Shown here: in pieces, positions 21,767 through 32,195 of the stretch | Layout of the letters: each line of letters opens with the position of its first letter | How positions within the stretch are numbered: position 1 is the stretch's first letter | Source: Emydura subglobosa | Lineage: Eukaryota; Chordata; Testudines; Chelidae | Assembly (NCBI GenBank): GCA_007922225.1 | Contig: ML679974.1 | Span: forward strand, 3,647,105 to 3,711,104 | Length of the DNA stretch: 64,000 bases | Direction: 5' to 3' | The notes under the pieces: generated by a model | Told to the model about the DNA's origin: nothing | Seen by the model: only the letters and a program-made list of their open reading frames with translations | Databases searched by the model: none | Translations under genes and position numbers: made by a program

Positions 21767-24134
21767 GGTCCCTCCTGGGTTGAGAGGACCTGGGCGATAG
21801 CCTAAGGGGTGGTTGGGCCTGGTGCTGAGGCTGTGGCCGAGACTGGCGTCTCGAGGCCTGAGTGGTGTACAGACCCAACGACCGGAGCGTGGCCCTAGAG
21901 TCTTTTAGGGCGTACAGCTTCTCATCCATTTTGTTGGAGAAAAGGCCTGCCCCATCAAAGGGCAGGTCCTGGATGGACTGCTGCACCTCCTGGGACAGCT
22001 CCGAAGACTGCAGCCACGAACACCGCTGCATGGCAATTGCAGAGGCCATGGCTCTGCTGGAGGTGTCCGCAGTGTCGCTGGCAGTCTGCAAAGCCATCCC
22101 TGGCACCATGGCACCCCCCTCTAGGACCGTTGCAAAGTCCACTGCCTGGTCCTGGGGCAACCCTTCTGCGAACCTGCACATTGAGTTCCAAAGATTCAGG
22201 TTATACCAACCTAGGAGCGTTTGGTGGTTCGCGATCCGCAACTGAAGGGCCCCGGTGAAATATACCTTGCGGCCAAACAGGTTGAGTTTCTTATTGTCTT
22301 TGTTTTTAGGCGTGGTGCGCTGGCCACCTTACCTATCTCGTTGGTTGGCCGCATCAACCACCAGGATCCCAGGAGCTGGGTGAGTATATAGGAATTCAAA
22401 CCCCTTGGATGGTACATAGTATTTCTTCTTGGCGCCTTTTGAAGTGGGGGCAACCGAGGCAGGGGTTTGCCAGAGAGCCTTGGCCAACTTGAGGACTCTC
22501 TCATGTACTGGCAGGGCCACTCTAGATGGCCCCGCCGAACCAGCTACCCCAAAGAGGGGGTCCTCCTCCTCAGAGAGCTCCTTCAGCTCAATACTTAAGT
22601 TGCTGGCCACCCTCTTAAGGAGCTCTTGATGGGCCCAGAAGTCAGAGAGGGGTGCCATACGGTCCCTGGCGGCCGCCTCATCAGGGGAAGAGGAGGAGGA
22701 TTGTGGAAGGGGCCCCGTGGAGGGTCCCTCCTCAGGGTCTGATTCCTCCTCTGAGGAATGGCTCTTAACCGGTTGGCTTGGTGGTGGGGGGTACCGGGTG
22801 TGCTATTGAAGATGGGACAGATACAGTGCCCTGTCCCATCTGCGCCCCCTATAGGCCCCAATATGGCCACTGCCATGGTCCTTGCGGTCACCGCGGTGCC
22901 AGTATCGGTGCCGGCAGCAGTGCATCGGAGCGGGACTGAGCCTCTAGAGCGGTGCCAGCGGTGCCTGAGGCTCCTGCTCGTCTTTGCCAGGGACCTGCTC
23001 CGCAACGACCCTGACGAAGTGGAGGAGCATCGGCGCCGTCGAGAACGGTGCCGATGGATAGGTGTGTGGCTCGAAGAGCTGGAGGAAGACGATCTCCTTC
23101 TCGGTGCCGAGGGCTTCTGGCATTGCTTCCCCTTTGGGGAGCAGGGCCGCCCATGCTGCCTCGGTGCCGAACCCGACTCCGAGGATCGTGATTGGCAATG
23201 GGTTGTGATGGTCTGTGCCGTCGGTGCAGGATCCTTCGGCACCGGGATCCACGCTGAACTCCGCTCCGGGGATCGGGACCGGTGCCATGGAGGCGAAGGA
23301 CTCAGTGCCGGGGTGTGGGAGCGGGAGCTGTGCACATTGCGTGAGGCAGATCTGGATTGGCACCGCCTCGAGCGCGAAGCCTCCGGTGCTGTGGACCTTC
23401 CTCAGTGCCGTGGTGAGGAGGAGCTTGACGACTCATAGTCGGAGCTATGAGGGGAGCCAGCATGCTCTACCCTCTTTGGCCGTCTGGGGGGAGACCTGGT
23501 CGGTGACTGTGGTCCTGACCACCCACCTGAGGCACCTAGCGCGGGTTTACCTCCGGACACCGGGCCCTGCACCCTCGGCTGGGGGAGGGGGACAAGACGG
23601 AGGCGTGGGCCTGGCCATCAGGGCGCATGCCCTGTGAAACACCTCCGGCTTCGATGGTCCTTGCAGGGGCGCTCCCCCACCCCCAGGAGTTGGGGGAGGC
23701 TCTCTGAGTGGAGATGCAGGAGCCGGAGCAGACTCAACGGGCTGTGATCGGTGCATCTCCCAACTCGACCCCAGCCGTGCAGGCAGTGCAGGGGAGTTCG
23801 TAAGCTCCTTGCCCTGGCGCTTCCTTTTCTTCAGCACCGGGGACTGGCGGCGGGTCGACTCCGGTGCCGGTGGAGCGCTCCACACCGAGGAGATGCTTGG
23901 TGCTGCAGGGGAACACGCCGGTTCAGAGTCCGGGCAGAGCACTCCCTCCATTAAGATGGCCTTCAGCCAGATGTCTCTCTCCTTCTGAGTCTGCGGCTTG
24001 AAGGCCTTCCATATTTTACATTTGTCCCGACAATGCTGCTCCCCCAAGTATTTGAGGCAGCGATTGTGGGGGTTGCTCACAGGCAAGGGTTTGCCACAAG
24101 CAGCACAGGCTTTAAAACCTGGAGAGCCAGGCAT
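21666..24134 (-). pseudogene. DIRS copy 2 gag-like ORF, frameshifted
   Basis: ATG at 24134 (MPGSPGFKACAACGK). The Cys/His cluster has C10xxC13, H23xxC26, H34 and C39, while the Cys seen in copy 1 at 29 and 42 are Tyr and Trp here. A Pro/Ser-rich linker runs to 23547. The Arg/Ser-rich tract is in the frame of 22595-23335 (RSHTPALSPSPPWHRSRSPE, RHRSRRRRCSSTSSGSLRSR). The conserved helical region is in 22329-22658 (FWAHQELLKRVASNLSIELK, LPVHERVLKLAKALWQTPAS). The C-terminal block is in 21666-22241 (DLPFDGAGLFSNK, LRSLGLYTTQAS) and overlaps the start of pol. Four frames are needed. The order of blocks matches copy 1. Confidence 0.82.
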
Positions 24135-24295
24135 GGCCCGACTCCAAGCTCCTAAGAGCGCTTATCTATTCTAAGTCTAAACTATCTACTCTTAACAACT
24201 ATTTAATACTAATTACTCAACTACTAACAACAAGAACAGTTCAAAAGGGGAATGCTGCTTGCTAGAAGGCAAGAGGCAAGATGTTCCAGTAACCG

Positions 24296-24492
24296 TCACG
24301 GGCGGAAAGAAGGAACTGAGGGCCCGCAGGGTTGGCGGTGCATCATATACTGCGGCATGCGTGCGGCACTCCAGGGGGCACCAGAGCCGACCCTACAGGG
24401 TCTGCTAAGGGGAAAAAAGTTCCTGGAATCCGTGCACGGTGGCGTTCACTCACCTATATTGGAATGGATATGAGCAATCACTCAAAGTAGAA
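24296..24492. repeat. DIRS copy 2 right inverted terminal repeat
   Basis: 'cacgggcggaaagaaggaac' ... 'gcacggtggcgttcactcac' and 'ctatattggaatggatatga', ending 'gcaatcactcaaagtagaac'. It is the inverse of 18390-18590, and its outer 40 bp match the second half of the internal complementary region at 18670-18712. It is the promoter-side (5') end of the minus-strand element. Confidence 0.88.
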
Positions 24493-24636
24493 CAGCAAGA
24501 GTCCAGTAGCACCTTAATGACTAACAAATTTCTGCAGGCATAAGTTTACGCCTGCAGAAATTTGTTAGTCTTTAAAGTGCTACAGGACTCTCATTGTTTT
24601 TGCTGTATACAGACTAACACGGCTCCCCCCCGGAAC
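24493..24636. repeat. Foldback repeat with 'tacagactaacacggct' end
   Basis: The left arm (24493-24539, 'cagcaagagtcc...', 'gactaacaaatttctgcagg') and the right arm (24550-24605, 'cctgcagaaatttgttagtc', '...ggactctcattgtttttgctg') are near-perfect inverted copies around a loop of about 10 bases. Then comes 'tatacagactaacacggct' and a C-run. A related single-arm copy is at 40005-40100. It sits exactly between the end of DIRS copy 2 and the resumed CR1. Probably a short interspersed element whose one arm was duplicated in inverted orientation. Confidence 0.65.
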
Positions 24637-25670
24637 TATATTTATTGAATTTCATTTTGTTGAATTCAGACCAATTCTCCAATTTGTCAAGATTGTTTTG
24701 AATTCTAATCCTATCCTCCAAAATGCTTATAACTCCACCCTGTTTGGTGTCATCTGCGAACTTTATAAATGTATTCTCTACTCCATTATCCAAATAGTTA
24801 ATGAAAATATTGAGTAGTACCAGATCCAAGACAGACTCTATGGGACCTAACTAGATATGCTCTCCAAGTTTTACAGCGAACCATTGATAACTACTTTTTG
24901 AGTATGATCTTTCAACCAGATGTGCAACCACTTTATAATAATTTAATCTAGACTGCATTTCCCTAGTTTGCTTATGAGAATGTCATGTGGTACTGTATCA
25001 AAAGTCTTACTAAAATCAAGATACATCACTTCTATTGCTTCCTCCCAACCACTAGACCAGTAACATTATCAAAGAAAAGTTAGGTTGGCTTGACGTGATT
25101 TTTTCTGAACAAATCTGTGCTGGCTATACCTTATAACTCTATTATCCTCTAGGATACAATTTGATTGTTTAATAATCTGTCTCAGAATCTTTTGAGGTAT
25201 CTATCCAGGTCTGTAATCCCTGGGTCCTTTTTGTTCCCCCATTGTAAAGATAGATACTACGTTTGGCCTTCTCCAGTCCTCTGGGATCTCACCTGTCCTC
25301 CATGAGTTCTCGAAGATAACTGCCAACAATTCCAAGATTTCTTTAGTTCCTTCAGTACCCGAGGAAGGATTTCATCAGGCCCTGCCAATTTGAATACACC
25401 TAATTTATCTAAATCATCTTTAACCTGTTATTTCCCTATTTTGGCTTGCATTCCTTTCTCCTTGGAGTTAATAATAATTGTATTGTGCATCCGGTCAACA
25501 TTAACCTTTTTAGTTAAGACTGAAGTAAAATAAGCATTAAACACCTCATCCATCTTGATGTCAACAGTTATTAGCTCTCTTTCCCCACTAAGCAGAGGAC
25601 CTACACTTTCCTGTGTCTTTTTTTTGCTCCTAGTTTATTTATAGAACCTCTAGCTCTGTGTTATGGTCAC
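24637..25670 (-). mobile_element. CR1 LINE, reverse transcriptase piece (split part 3 of 3)
   Basis: Opens with the second copy of 'tatatttattg', then continues the CR1 from 18378. On the minus strand 24614-24829 gives LLNIFINYLDNG and FIKFADDTKQGG, where FADD (about 24749-24760) is the LINE polymerase active site, followed by ILEDRIRIQNNLDKLENW. Upstream CR1 reverse-transcriptase sequence can be followed in broken frames to about 25670 ('actaagcagaggacctacac', 'ttgctcctagtttattta'), where similarity to CR1 stops. Along the minus strand the order is FADD, then PHLEYC (18.1 kb), then the octamer tail (11.6 kb), which confirms one element. It is 5'-truncated, as most CR1 copies are. Confidence 0.87.
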
Positions 25671-27827
25671 CTTTTTTTATGCTTATCTGTGGGCATTTGT
25701 TACCTGCCCCCTTTGAACCTAGTTTTTAAACCATTTTGACTCAAAGAATAGCTTTCCTCTGCTTTCCCTTGCTCCATGGGGGAAAGTAAGATGTGCCAGC
25801 CCTTTGTCTGCTACAACTTATTTCCCCTTCTGTGCCAGCTCAGCTGTGCTGTCTTATGTACTGTGTGCTGGTTAATAGCAGGAGAAGTTTCTATGTTTTG
25901 AAAACTAAACAGACTCTTCATTAAGAGAACTTTTTTACAGAGATGCATTCCAACCATATGCACATACTATGACTTCCTGGTCAGGACAATTCTCCCTTCC
26001 TGCAACATATGCTCCACCCTCCAAGTATCATGCATGTTCCTACAATTGGCACAAAGAGGGGGGAGAATGGAGAAAAGGCTCCACCTACTCCTTGCCCCCC
26101 CCGGACAGGAGAGTTGTGGCCCACCAGTAATTGCTCCGTCCTTTGCAATACAGGTAGCAAGCACAGCAGTAAGGGGATCCTTACACTCCTTTACTCCCCT
26201 GTATAAGTGAGCAGAAAGGCCATCGTATGACTAAGAGAGTTTTCCATATCCTGAACATTCCCTACCTTCCCTCATATGCACATTACAGATTTATCTGCAT
26301 AGCTAACAGCACCTACTCTCCTGATATTTAAAGATCTTACTCCCATTACAAAAGACATTGGGGTGGGAAGTCTATGCCTGTAGCTTTAAAAACATTTTTT
26401 GCTTACATACAATTATTTTTGCGTTGCTTTTAACTACCAAGCCTGGAAGCATTTATTTATTTATTTGACAGAACATTTGGAGAAGGCAGGAGGTGTTTTG
26501 TGGGAAGTAGTAATGAAAGATTCATGAAGAATTAAAAATAGTTGGGAGGGGAAGTGGGGGTTGGGTTTAATTCAAATTCTCTTCATATTTCCCATTCATT
26601 TCCTTCCCTATTTACACTGAATATAAACATAGGACTACTAAAAAAAAAAAGCTGGATGAATGAAAAGTGTGCGGGAGTGAAATAAGCAATAAGACCAATG
26701 TTTTCCATTCAAAGTCACCAGGAATTGTGGCTGCTCAGTGACCAGAAAACCAGGCTACTTCTTTAGGTACCTAATTTCAGCCACTTAGGTTTGAAAATTT
26801 TGGCCAAAGACATTAAAGTCAGATTTGTACTTTAGCCAGGACTGAAATCTTTCTGTTTTACACTTCAATGATTGATCATAGTATCTAAACAGGGCAAGTG
26901 GAGGTTAGAGTCAGGAGTGGAGGGGAACTAGAACTGGGGCTTGGGGTGGGGTTTGTCCTGAAGCAATGTTACTTGAAGGGCTCCTCCAGCACTGCTGTTT
27001 TGGTTCCCTGGCACACCAGGCAACAACACAGAGGGGAACCCTACAAGTGTCATTGCCTCATGCCCCCCAACCTTACTTCCCAGTCACAACCCTTCCATTT
27101 CAATACCCCACTAAACATCTCCACTGACCCCCATGCCCCACTACATTTCCAGATGGATGGCTAACACGTCCCTGTTTTCTCCCCCTACTGCCATATGATA
27201 GAGACCCTTGGGGAGGTTCATTAGAAGGAAGACACACTCTGATGAAACACAGATGGCTCAGCAGGGCAGAGAACCTCTCTGCTCTGTTTGCCAGCCCAGA
27301 ACATTGCAACTCAAGCCCTGTTTCTCCTCATCAGCTCACAGTAGTCCTCTGTGCACCAGGTAGCAGATAACTACCATAGCTCCCCCGTGTCTCCCTTCCA
27401 GTCCTGTTGTCCTCTGCTCTAACACACTCCCATTCTTCTCCATGCCCTCCCTAACACATGCCTGCTCCCCAACATTGATATGTATATGCACAAATCAAAC
27501 AGATATTGTAATGGATTCAAAACATAGGGCCAGATCCTCCTCCCAACCCTTTGATGGAGAAGGCATGTCAGGGGCACTGTCGGAGTGCTGCTACACTCTA
27601 GCAATCCCCTAATGGCGTAACAGCCGCTAAGGGTGCATTACCAGTCAACATAAATTAGTTAGTTATCCTGAAGCTGCGCTAATTTATTCCACTGGATGGA
27701 CAGACATTAGGAAGTCTCAGGGAAGTGCAAAATTGGCATTATCCCTGGCCCCGCCCCACCCCACTCCCACTATACATACACACACTTGGGTCCTGTGCCA
27801 AGCTCCAGGATCAGGTATAATAGCAAA
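25671..27827. other. Non-genic stretch
   Basis: No supported gene. At 26750-26810, 'aggtacctaatttcagccacttaggtttgaaaattttggcc' is one end of the palindromic family seen complete at 8866-9030. A short 'attta' run lies at 26453-26465. Confidence 0.4.
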
Positions 27828-27835
27828 CTGTACAG

Positions 27836-28187
27836 CAGCAGTTCTCAACCATTTTTCCCCGAGTACCACTCAGGTCAGGTACAGTCAGGTCAAGTACCAC
27901 TTGACCTGACTGTACCTGACCCGAGTACCACGCGGGGAAAAAAAAGGGGGGGACGGGGACTTTTGGCGGTGGCGGGGTTTTGCGGCGGCGGGGGGGACTT
28001 GCGACAGCGGCGGGTTACATGGGGGGAACAATGCCCTCCCCCGAAACCCTAATGCCGTTTGCCCCTTTTTGGCGGCAGGGTTTCGCGGAGGTGGGTGGGT
28101 GGGCACTTCCGGTGGTGGATTCGGCGGCGCGGTACAGCTCGCGTACCACCCAACCTTCTTCCAAGTATCACCAGTTGAGAACCGCTG
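27836..28187. mobile_element. Non-autonomous hAT-like element with internal perfect palindrome
   Basis: The left end 'cagcagttctcaacc' matches the reverse complement of the right end 'cagcggttctcaact'. The flanks are 'ctgtacag' (27828-27835) and 'ctgtagag' (28188-28195), 7 of 8 identical, a convincing hAT-type 8-bp duplication. Inside, 27874-27895 and 27899-27920 are perfect 22-bp inverted arms with a 3-base loop. The rest is GC-rich with runs of G ('gcggcgggggggacttgcga') in an AT-rich setting. No transposase is encoded. Confidence 0.82.
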
Positions 28188-28195
28188 CTGTAGAG

Positions 28196-30339
28196 TATTT
28201 CTCTAGCATTTTCTATTACAATCAGAGCTATCCAAATTAAAGCCATTTAACTAGGCAAATTCACCTGTATTTATTATTTCATGTAAAGTTGAAAAAGTGA
28301 GAGGTAAAAGCAGAAAATAATTTCTTCCTTCAATTACTGTTTCTATGGTGCCAAAAAAGTGTGCAAAGCACTTTATAAGACAGTTATGAAGATGAGAACC
28401 TTGATCTAGGTTACCCTTCACCTCTATTTTTCAGGGTTCTGGTGATTTTTTTTCCCCTTTCTTTTATTATAAATAAGATCAATAGAAAGATGTTGCCATG
28501 GTGAGATATTATAATGTACTTAAAAGCATTTATTACCGTTATGTACCATAGAACCATCTCCATTTATGTGAGTTCTAAGGCTGTAGAAATAACAGCACAG
28601 CCAAAAAGTAGATAATTTATTAATTTAATTACAAAGGTTTGGAGTATTTATTTAGTGCACCGTACACATCAGTCAAACATCCAAGCTACTGCCTTCATTT
28701 TCTCTGAACTTTATATAGCAAACAGCTGAATGGAGCCAAATTTGTTTACCAAAATCAATGTACTTCAAATCTGAGGCTCAGGTATATTTACTAACTTGCT
28801 GTTTCTTGGCCAGCTTTGGATGGCATCTTTATCTGAAGTCCAGCTTTTCAGAAAAGGTAAATAGGATAGTACCAAGAAAAACCTTAGTCACTAAAATCTG
28901 ATTTATCCACATCTAAGCTGAATGTTTGAAATGTTTGAATGAAGAACTGTGTGAAATTTCATGGTTTTACTTTTCTCTCTCTTCTCTCCCATCCCATGCA
29001 AAACTAGAGGTTTTCACAAATATTTGCAGTTCTGGCTTATTGGGTCAGAGGGGAATTATTTGCTAGCACCACAATTTCAGTCCCAAAGAGAATAACATAA
29101 ATAATAAGAAGGTAGCAGCCAGCATGGGACCTTGATTCTTGATTTTTGAAGTTTGAATAAAGTCCATGTACCTTCTTTTTTGATTCCCACTTAAAAATGG
29201 TCCAACTTTTTTCTGCTCTGATAACTCCAAAATGTCTTTTTTAAAAAACAAAACAAAACAAAAAAAACTTCAGAATTGAAGCATTTGTAGCTGCGAATGA
29301 GCTGTAATCACTTAGCCTTGTTTGAAAATATTTCATTAGGAAGCACAAAATTCCAAACCTTTGCAGTTCTTCTACTCTGCTTAACATAGTTTCTGATCTG
29401 ATCCACATAAGTACTGCTCCCTCTCCTTTTCTCTTATCCATATCCCTTTTTTCATCTCTTCGTTTGTATTTGGCTCCCCCCCGCCGACCCTCCCTTTTGG
29501 AGCTCTGACGCTCTGGGAGACTTGTGCAGTGTGCAGCAACATTCTCCTAGCTGCCAGCGTGCCTGGGATGGAGCTGAACTACAGCCACCAGTGCTGCTGT
29601 TAGTTTTAGTTAACTAACAAATATTTAAAGAAGACATTTAGTGTGGCTGTCAGCAGCCCCCGTGGCTGCCGGGAATGGGAGATATATTTCAAATCCACCC
29701 TGAGCCAGTCAACAAGAAGAAAACTTCAGACCAACCAGCTAAGTCCACTGGGGAGTTGGGCACCAAGAATCACAGTAGGACACCTCTACAGGGGAGATTA
29801 TGGCTCAGTTGTGAACCCCCTAACTCTCTTGCATCATGGCTACCTGATCATGGGTAACAATGAGTGTATATACAGGCATTGAGCAGCCACCAGCTACACT
29901 CCCTCCTTGACACATGGACTAAGCCTCAGCTCGACCTCCCCGTAGGATGCCAGCCAACACAACTGATTCAAAGTACCATGGAAAGTAATCTGTACTAGGT
30001 ATTAGGACTCTATAGCCAGGTACAGGGATTCCATTGGCTACAATGGAGCTATGATAATTTACACTATATGTAAGTAAAATGATAAGATCAATGTAACCAG
30101 GGTCAGAGGAGCCGGAGAGAAAACCCCAGTCCATGAGCAAAGCTGATTGGTGGGTGGGATGGTCTAATCTAGCTCCTGGAACTTTAGTGTGGGGGTCAGT
30201 CAGTTAGAAAAAGAATAACAGTTTGGTTCAGTTGACGTTGAGATTGAAAGAATAGCTGTAGCCTAGTAAGAGAAGCTGAGGATCTAGAGTTGCAACAAAG
30301 TGATGAAAGTCTGAATTGGAAGGAAAATAATAGAAAGGT
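28196..30339. other. Non-genic stretch
   Basis: No supported gene or repeat. An A/C-rich run lies at 29243-29268. The interval 29460-29560 is locally GC-richer without an ORF or domain. Confidence 0.4.
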
Positions 30340-30775
30340 AAAGCACAGATGCAGAGAAGAGCTACTAGGATGACCTGGAGAATATACAGCCTATTTTACC
30401 AGAGATAACTAAAAGAGATTGGCTTGTATAATTTAGCAAAACAAAGATAGAAAGGCCATATGATTGCACGTTATAAATACATTGGGGAGTACACATGAGG
30501 AGGGAGAAGATCTACTTAAGCTAAAAGACAATATTGGAACAAGAACAAATGGGTATAATCTGTCCATGAATACATTTAGGCTGAAAATCAAAAACGTTTT
30601 TAGCCATGAGAGGAGTGAGGTTCTGGAACAGCCTTCCAATACAAGTAGTGTGGGCGAATGGCCTCCTAGTTTTAAAAAGATATTTGCCAAATTTACAAAT
30701 GGGCTTATTTGATGAGGTTGCCTGCGATAGCAGGGGACTAAACTTAGTCAGGTTCCTTCCAGTCTTATATCCCTA
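30340..30775 (+). mobile_element. CR1 LINE 3' fragment
   Basis: 'gcagagaagagctactagga', 'ggaacaagaacaaatgggta', 'catgaatacatttaggctga', 'gagaggagtgaggttctgga' and 'acagccttcc' are the CR1 sequence that follows the reverse-transcriptase C-terminus and leads into the 3' UTR, here on the plus strand. It ends near 'gtcaggttccttccagtctt'. Frames are broken, so no product is expected. Confidence 0.7.
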
Positions 30776-31296
30776 GACAGAGTTAGTATACCATAACTGT
30801 TAACTGAAAACAGAGATTAGAGGCCAGATCTTACTTTCATGAATCAATGGTAGTCTTTCAATTGACTTCAGTGGGAGGTGGATCAAGCCCTAGATTTCAG
30901 AAATAGTTAAGAGAAAATTAAAATACATTGGGGGAAGGCAATTACATATGCAAACACTATGTTAATAATATTGATGCTATTTATTTTAGTAATATAAATT
31001 AAGGGAGGGAGCACCACCAGTATGTTGGTATTGGAAAGGAGCTTTTTTGATACCATATGTTCTACAAGATGGCAATTCTCAGCTGGCTAGGGACAAATCT
31101 TTTAAATTATTTTTGCTCTGGGAATGGTGGGATTTTTGAGATTGTACCTGCATAAAGGCTAAGACCTATTTTGAATACATAGCTGGACAAAGGATCTGGT
31201 TTTCAGAATTAGGCATTTACTGAATACATTTATGTCTGCCTAATCCATGCAGAATGTATGCTTTCAAATTAACTATTTGCACATGGCCAGCTGGGT
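30776..31296. other. Non-genic stretch with recurring 'ttgacttcagtggg' phrase
   Basis: At 30820-30895, 'gccagatctta...attgacttcagtgggaggtggatcaagccc' resembles phrases at 41860, 43680 and 53440. They are probably parts of an old inverted-repeat family. Nothing else is supported. Confidence 0.35.
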
Positions 31297-31860
31297 ATTG
31301 TCACAGGGTGGCAATGGTCCTTTAAGAGGGAAGAGATCAGTGCACCTGTGACTGGTGAGCTGATCCCCATTTGGGCTATAAGAGAAGGCATCTGGGCCCT
31401 AGAAAGGGAGGAAACAGGGTGAGTAAGGTCTGAAACCTCACTGAAGAAAGGGGCAAAAACAGCAGACATAGGAAAATGGAACATGATCGCTGGGGAAAAA
31501 GGAGACAGGCCAGAAGCCAGGAGGAGTAACAGGGGGTAACAGGACTTCCCTGGGAGAGGCTGCCAGCATTCCCTAGGAGGGGAGAATGCAGGAATATGCT
31601 AGGAGGAAAACAGTCTGCAAGGAGAGAGTCCTGGGAAGCAATGCTCAGTTAACAGAGCACAGGAGAATCCTTTATTAGGCCCTGAAGCAAGAAAAATTGA
31701 GGGAGGCAAAGGGAAAATTCCCCTGGGGCTATGGCACAAGGTGGGCTGAGTAACTGTTCTTATTTGTTTGCCTATGTTTGGAATATAACCCTGTGCCTGG
31801 AAAAGAGACTCAGGGTGTGGCAGAGGGTCCTTCATGGGCTGGGGACAAATGTGCCCTCTA
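31297..31860. repeat. A/G-rich unclassified repeat-like segment
   Basis: From 'tgtcacagggtggcaatggt' to 'gggtccttcatgggctgggg' the composition changes sharply to purine-rich, with 'ggctataagagaaggcatctgggcc', a promoter-like phrase as seen in LTRs and some SINEs. No terminal repeats or flanking duplication could be confirmed, so the class is open. Confidence 0.3.
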
Positions 31861-32114
31861 CTTATCTTTAGTGTCCTCTGTTCAAGGTACTATTTATAAC
31901 ATGCAGAGTTCTTTATAAAGTGCTGCATATGTAATTTCTTCCTGTTACTTTGTATGGCATGATCTTTCTTCTTCCTACACTCTGTTCTACAAGAGTAGCA
32001 CTCATGAAGGGCTCTAAAGACATGAATAGCCTAGTGGAATTTACACTAATAAAATGCAAATATGTGTCTTTGCATTGCAAAATGAAAATCAAATTTTTTC
32101 CTACTTTGCATGCT

Positions 32115-32195
32115 CTACTCTCTCTCTCTCTCTACACACACACTCACATATATACATATACACATATACACACACACACACATTTTATATATATA
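32115..32195. repeat. Compound microsatellite (CT)n(CA)n(TA)n
   Basis: A CT run, then CA and AT dinucleotides in succession over about 80 bp. The plus-strand ORF 31950-32225 is only its translation (repeating Thr/His). Confidence 0.92.

Larger units (their letters stand above)
18390..24492 (-). mobile_element. DIRS-like tyrosine-recombinase retrotransposon, copy 2 (degenerate)
   Basis: About 6.10 kb with the same layout as copy 1: right terminal repeat (24296-24492), gag-like region (21666-24134), reverse transcriptase and RNase H (about 20220-21766), methyltransferase-like segment, tyrosine recombinase (about 18745-19728), internal complementary region (18611-18712) and left terminal repeat (18390-18590). 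The reverse transcriptase is uninterrupted for over 400 codons, the best preserved coding block in the window. Gag and recombinase are frameshifted, and the RNase H begins with a stop in place of Trp. The same orientation as copy 1 and strong similarity throughout show they belong to one family; the many differences show independent decay. Confidence 0.93.

Noticed and set aside
11771..24492. DIRS pair as an endogenous retrovirus or LTR element
   Set aside because: No long direct terminal repeats, no aspartic protease, no DDE integrase and no envelope; termini are inverted with an internal complementary region and a tyrosine recombinase.
11771..24492. Tandem segmental duplication of one DIRS-bearing unit
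   Set aside because: The flanking CR1 pieces are different, collinear parts of one element rather than repeats of the same part.
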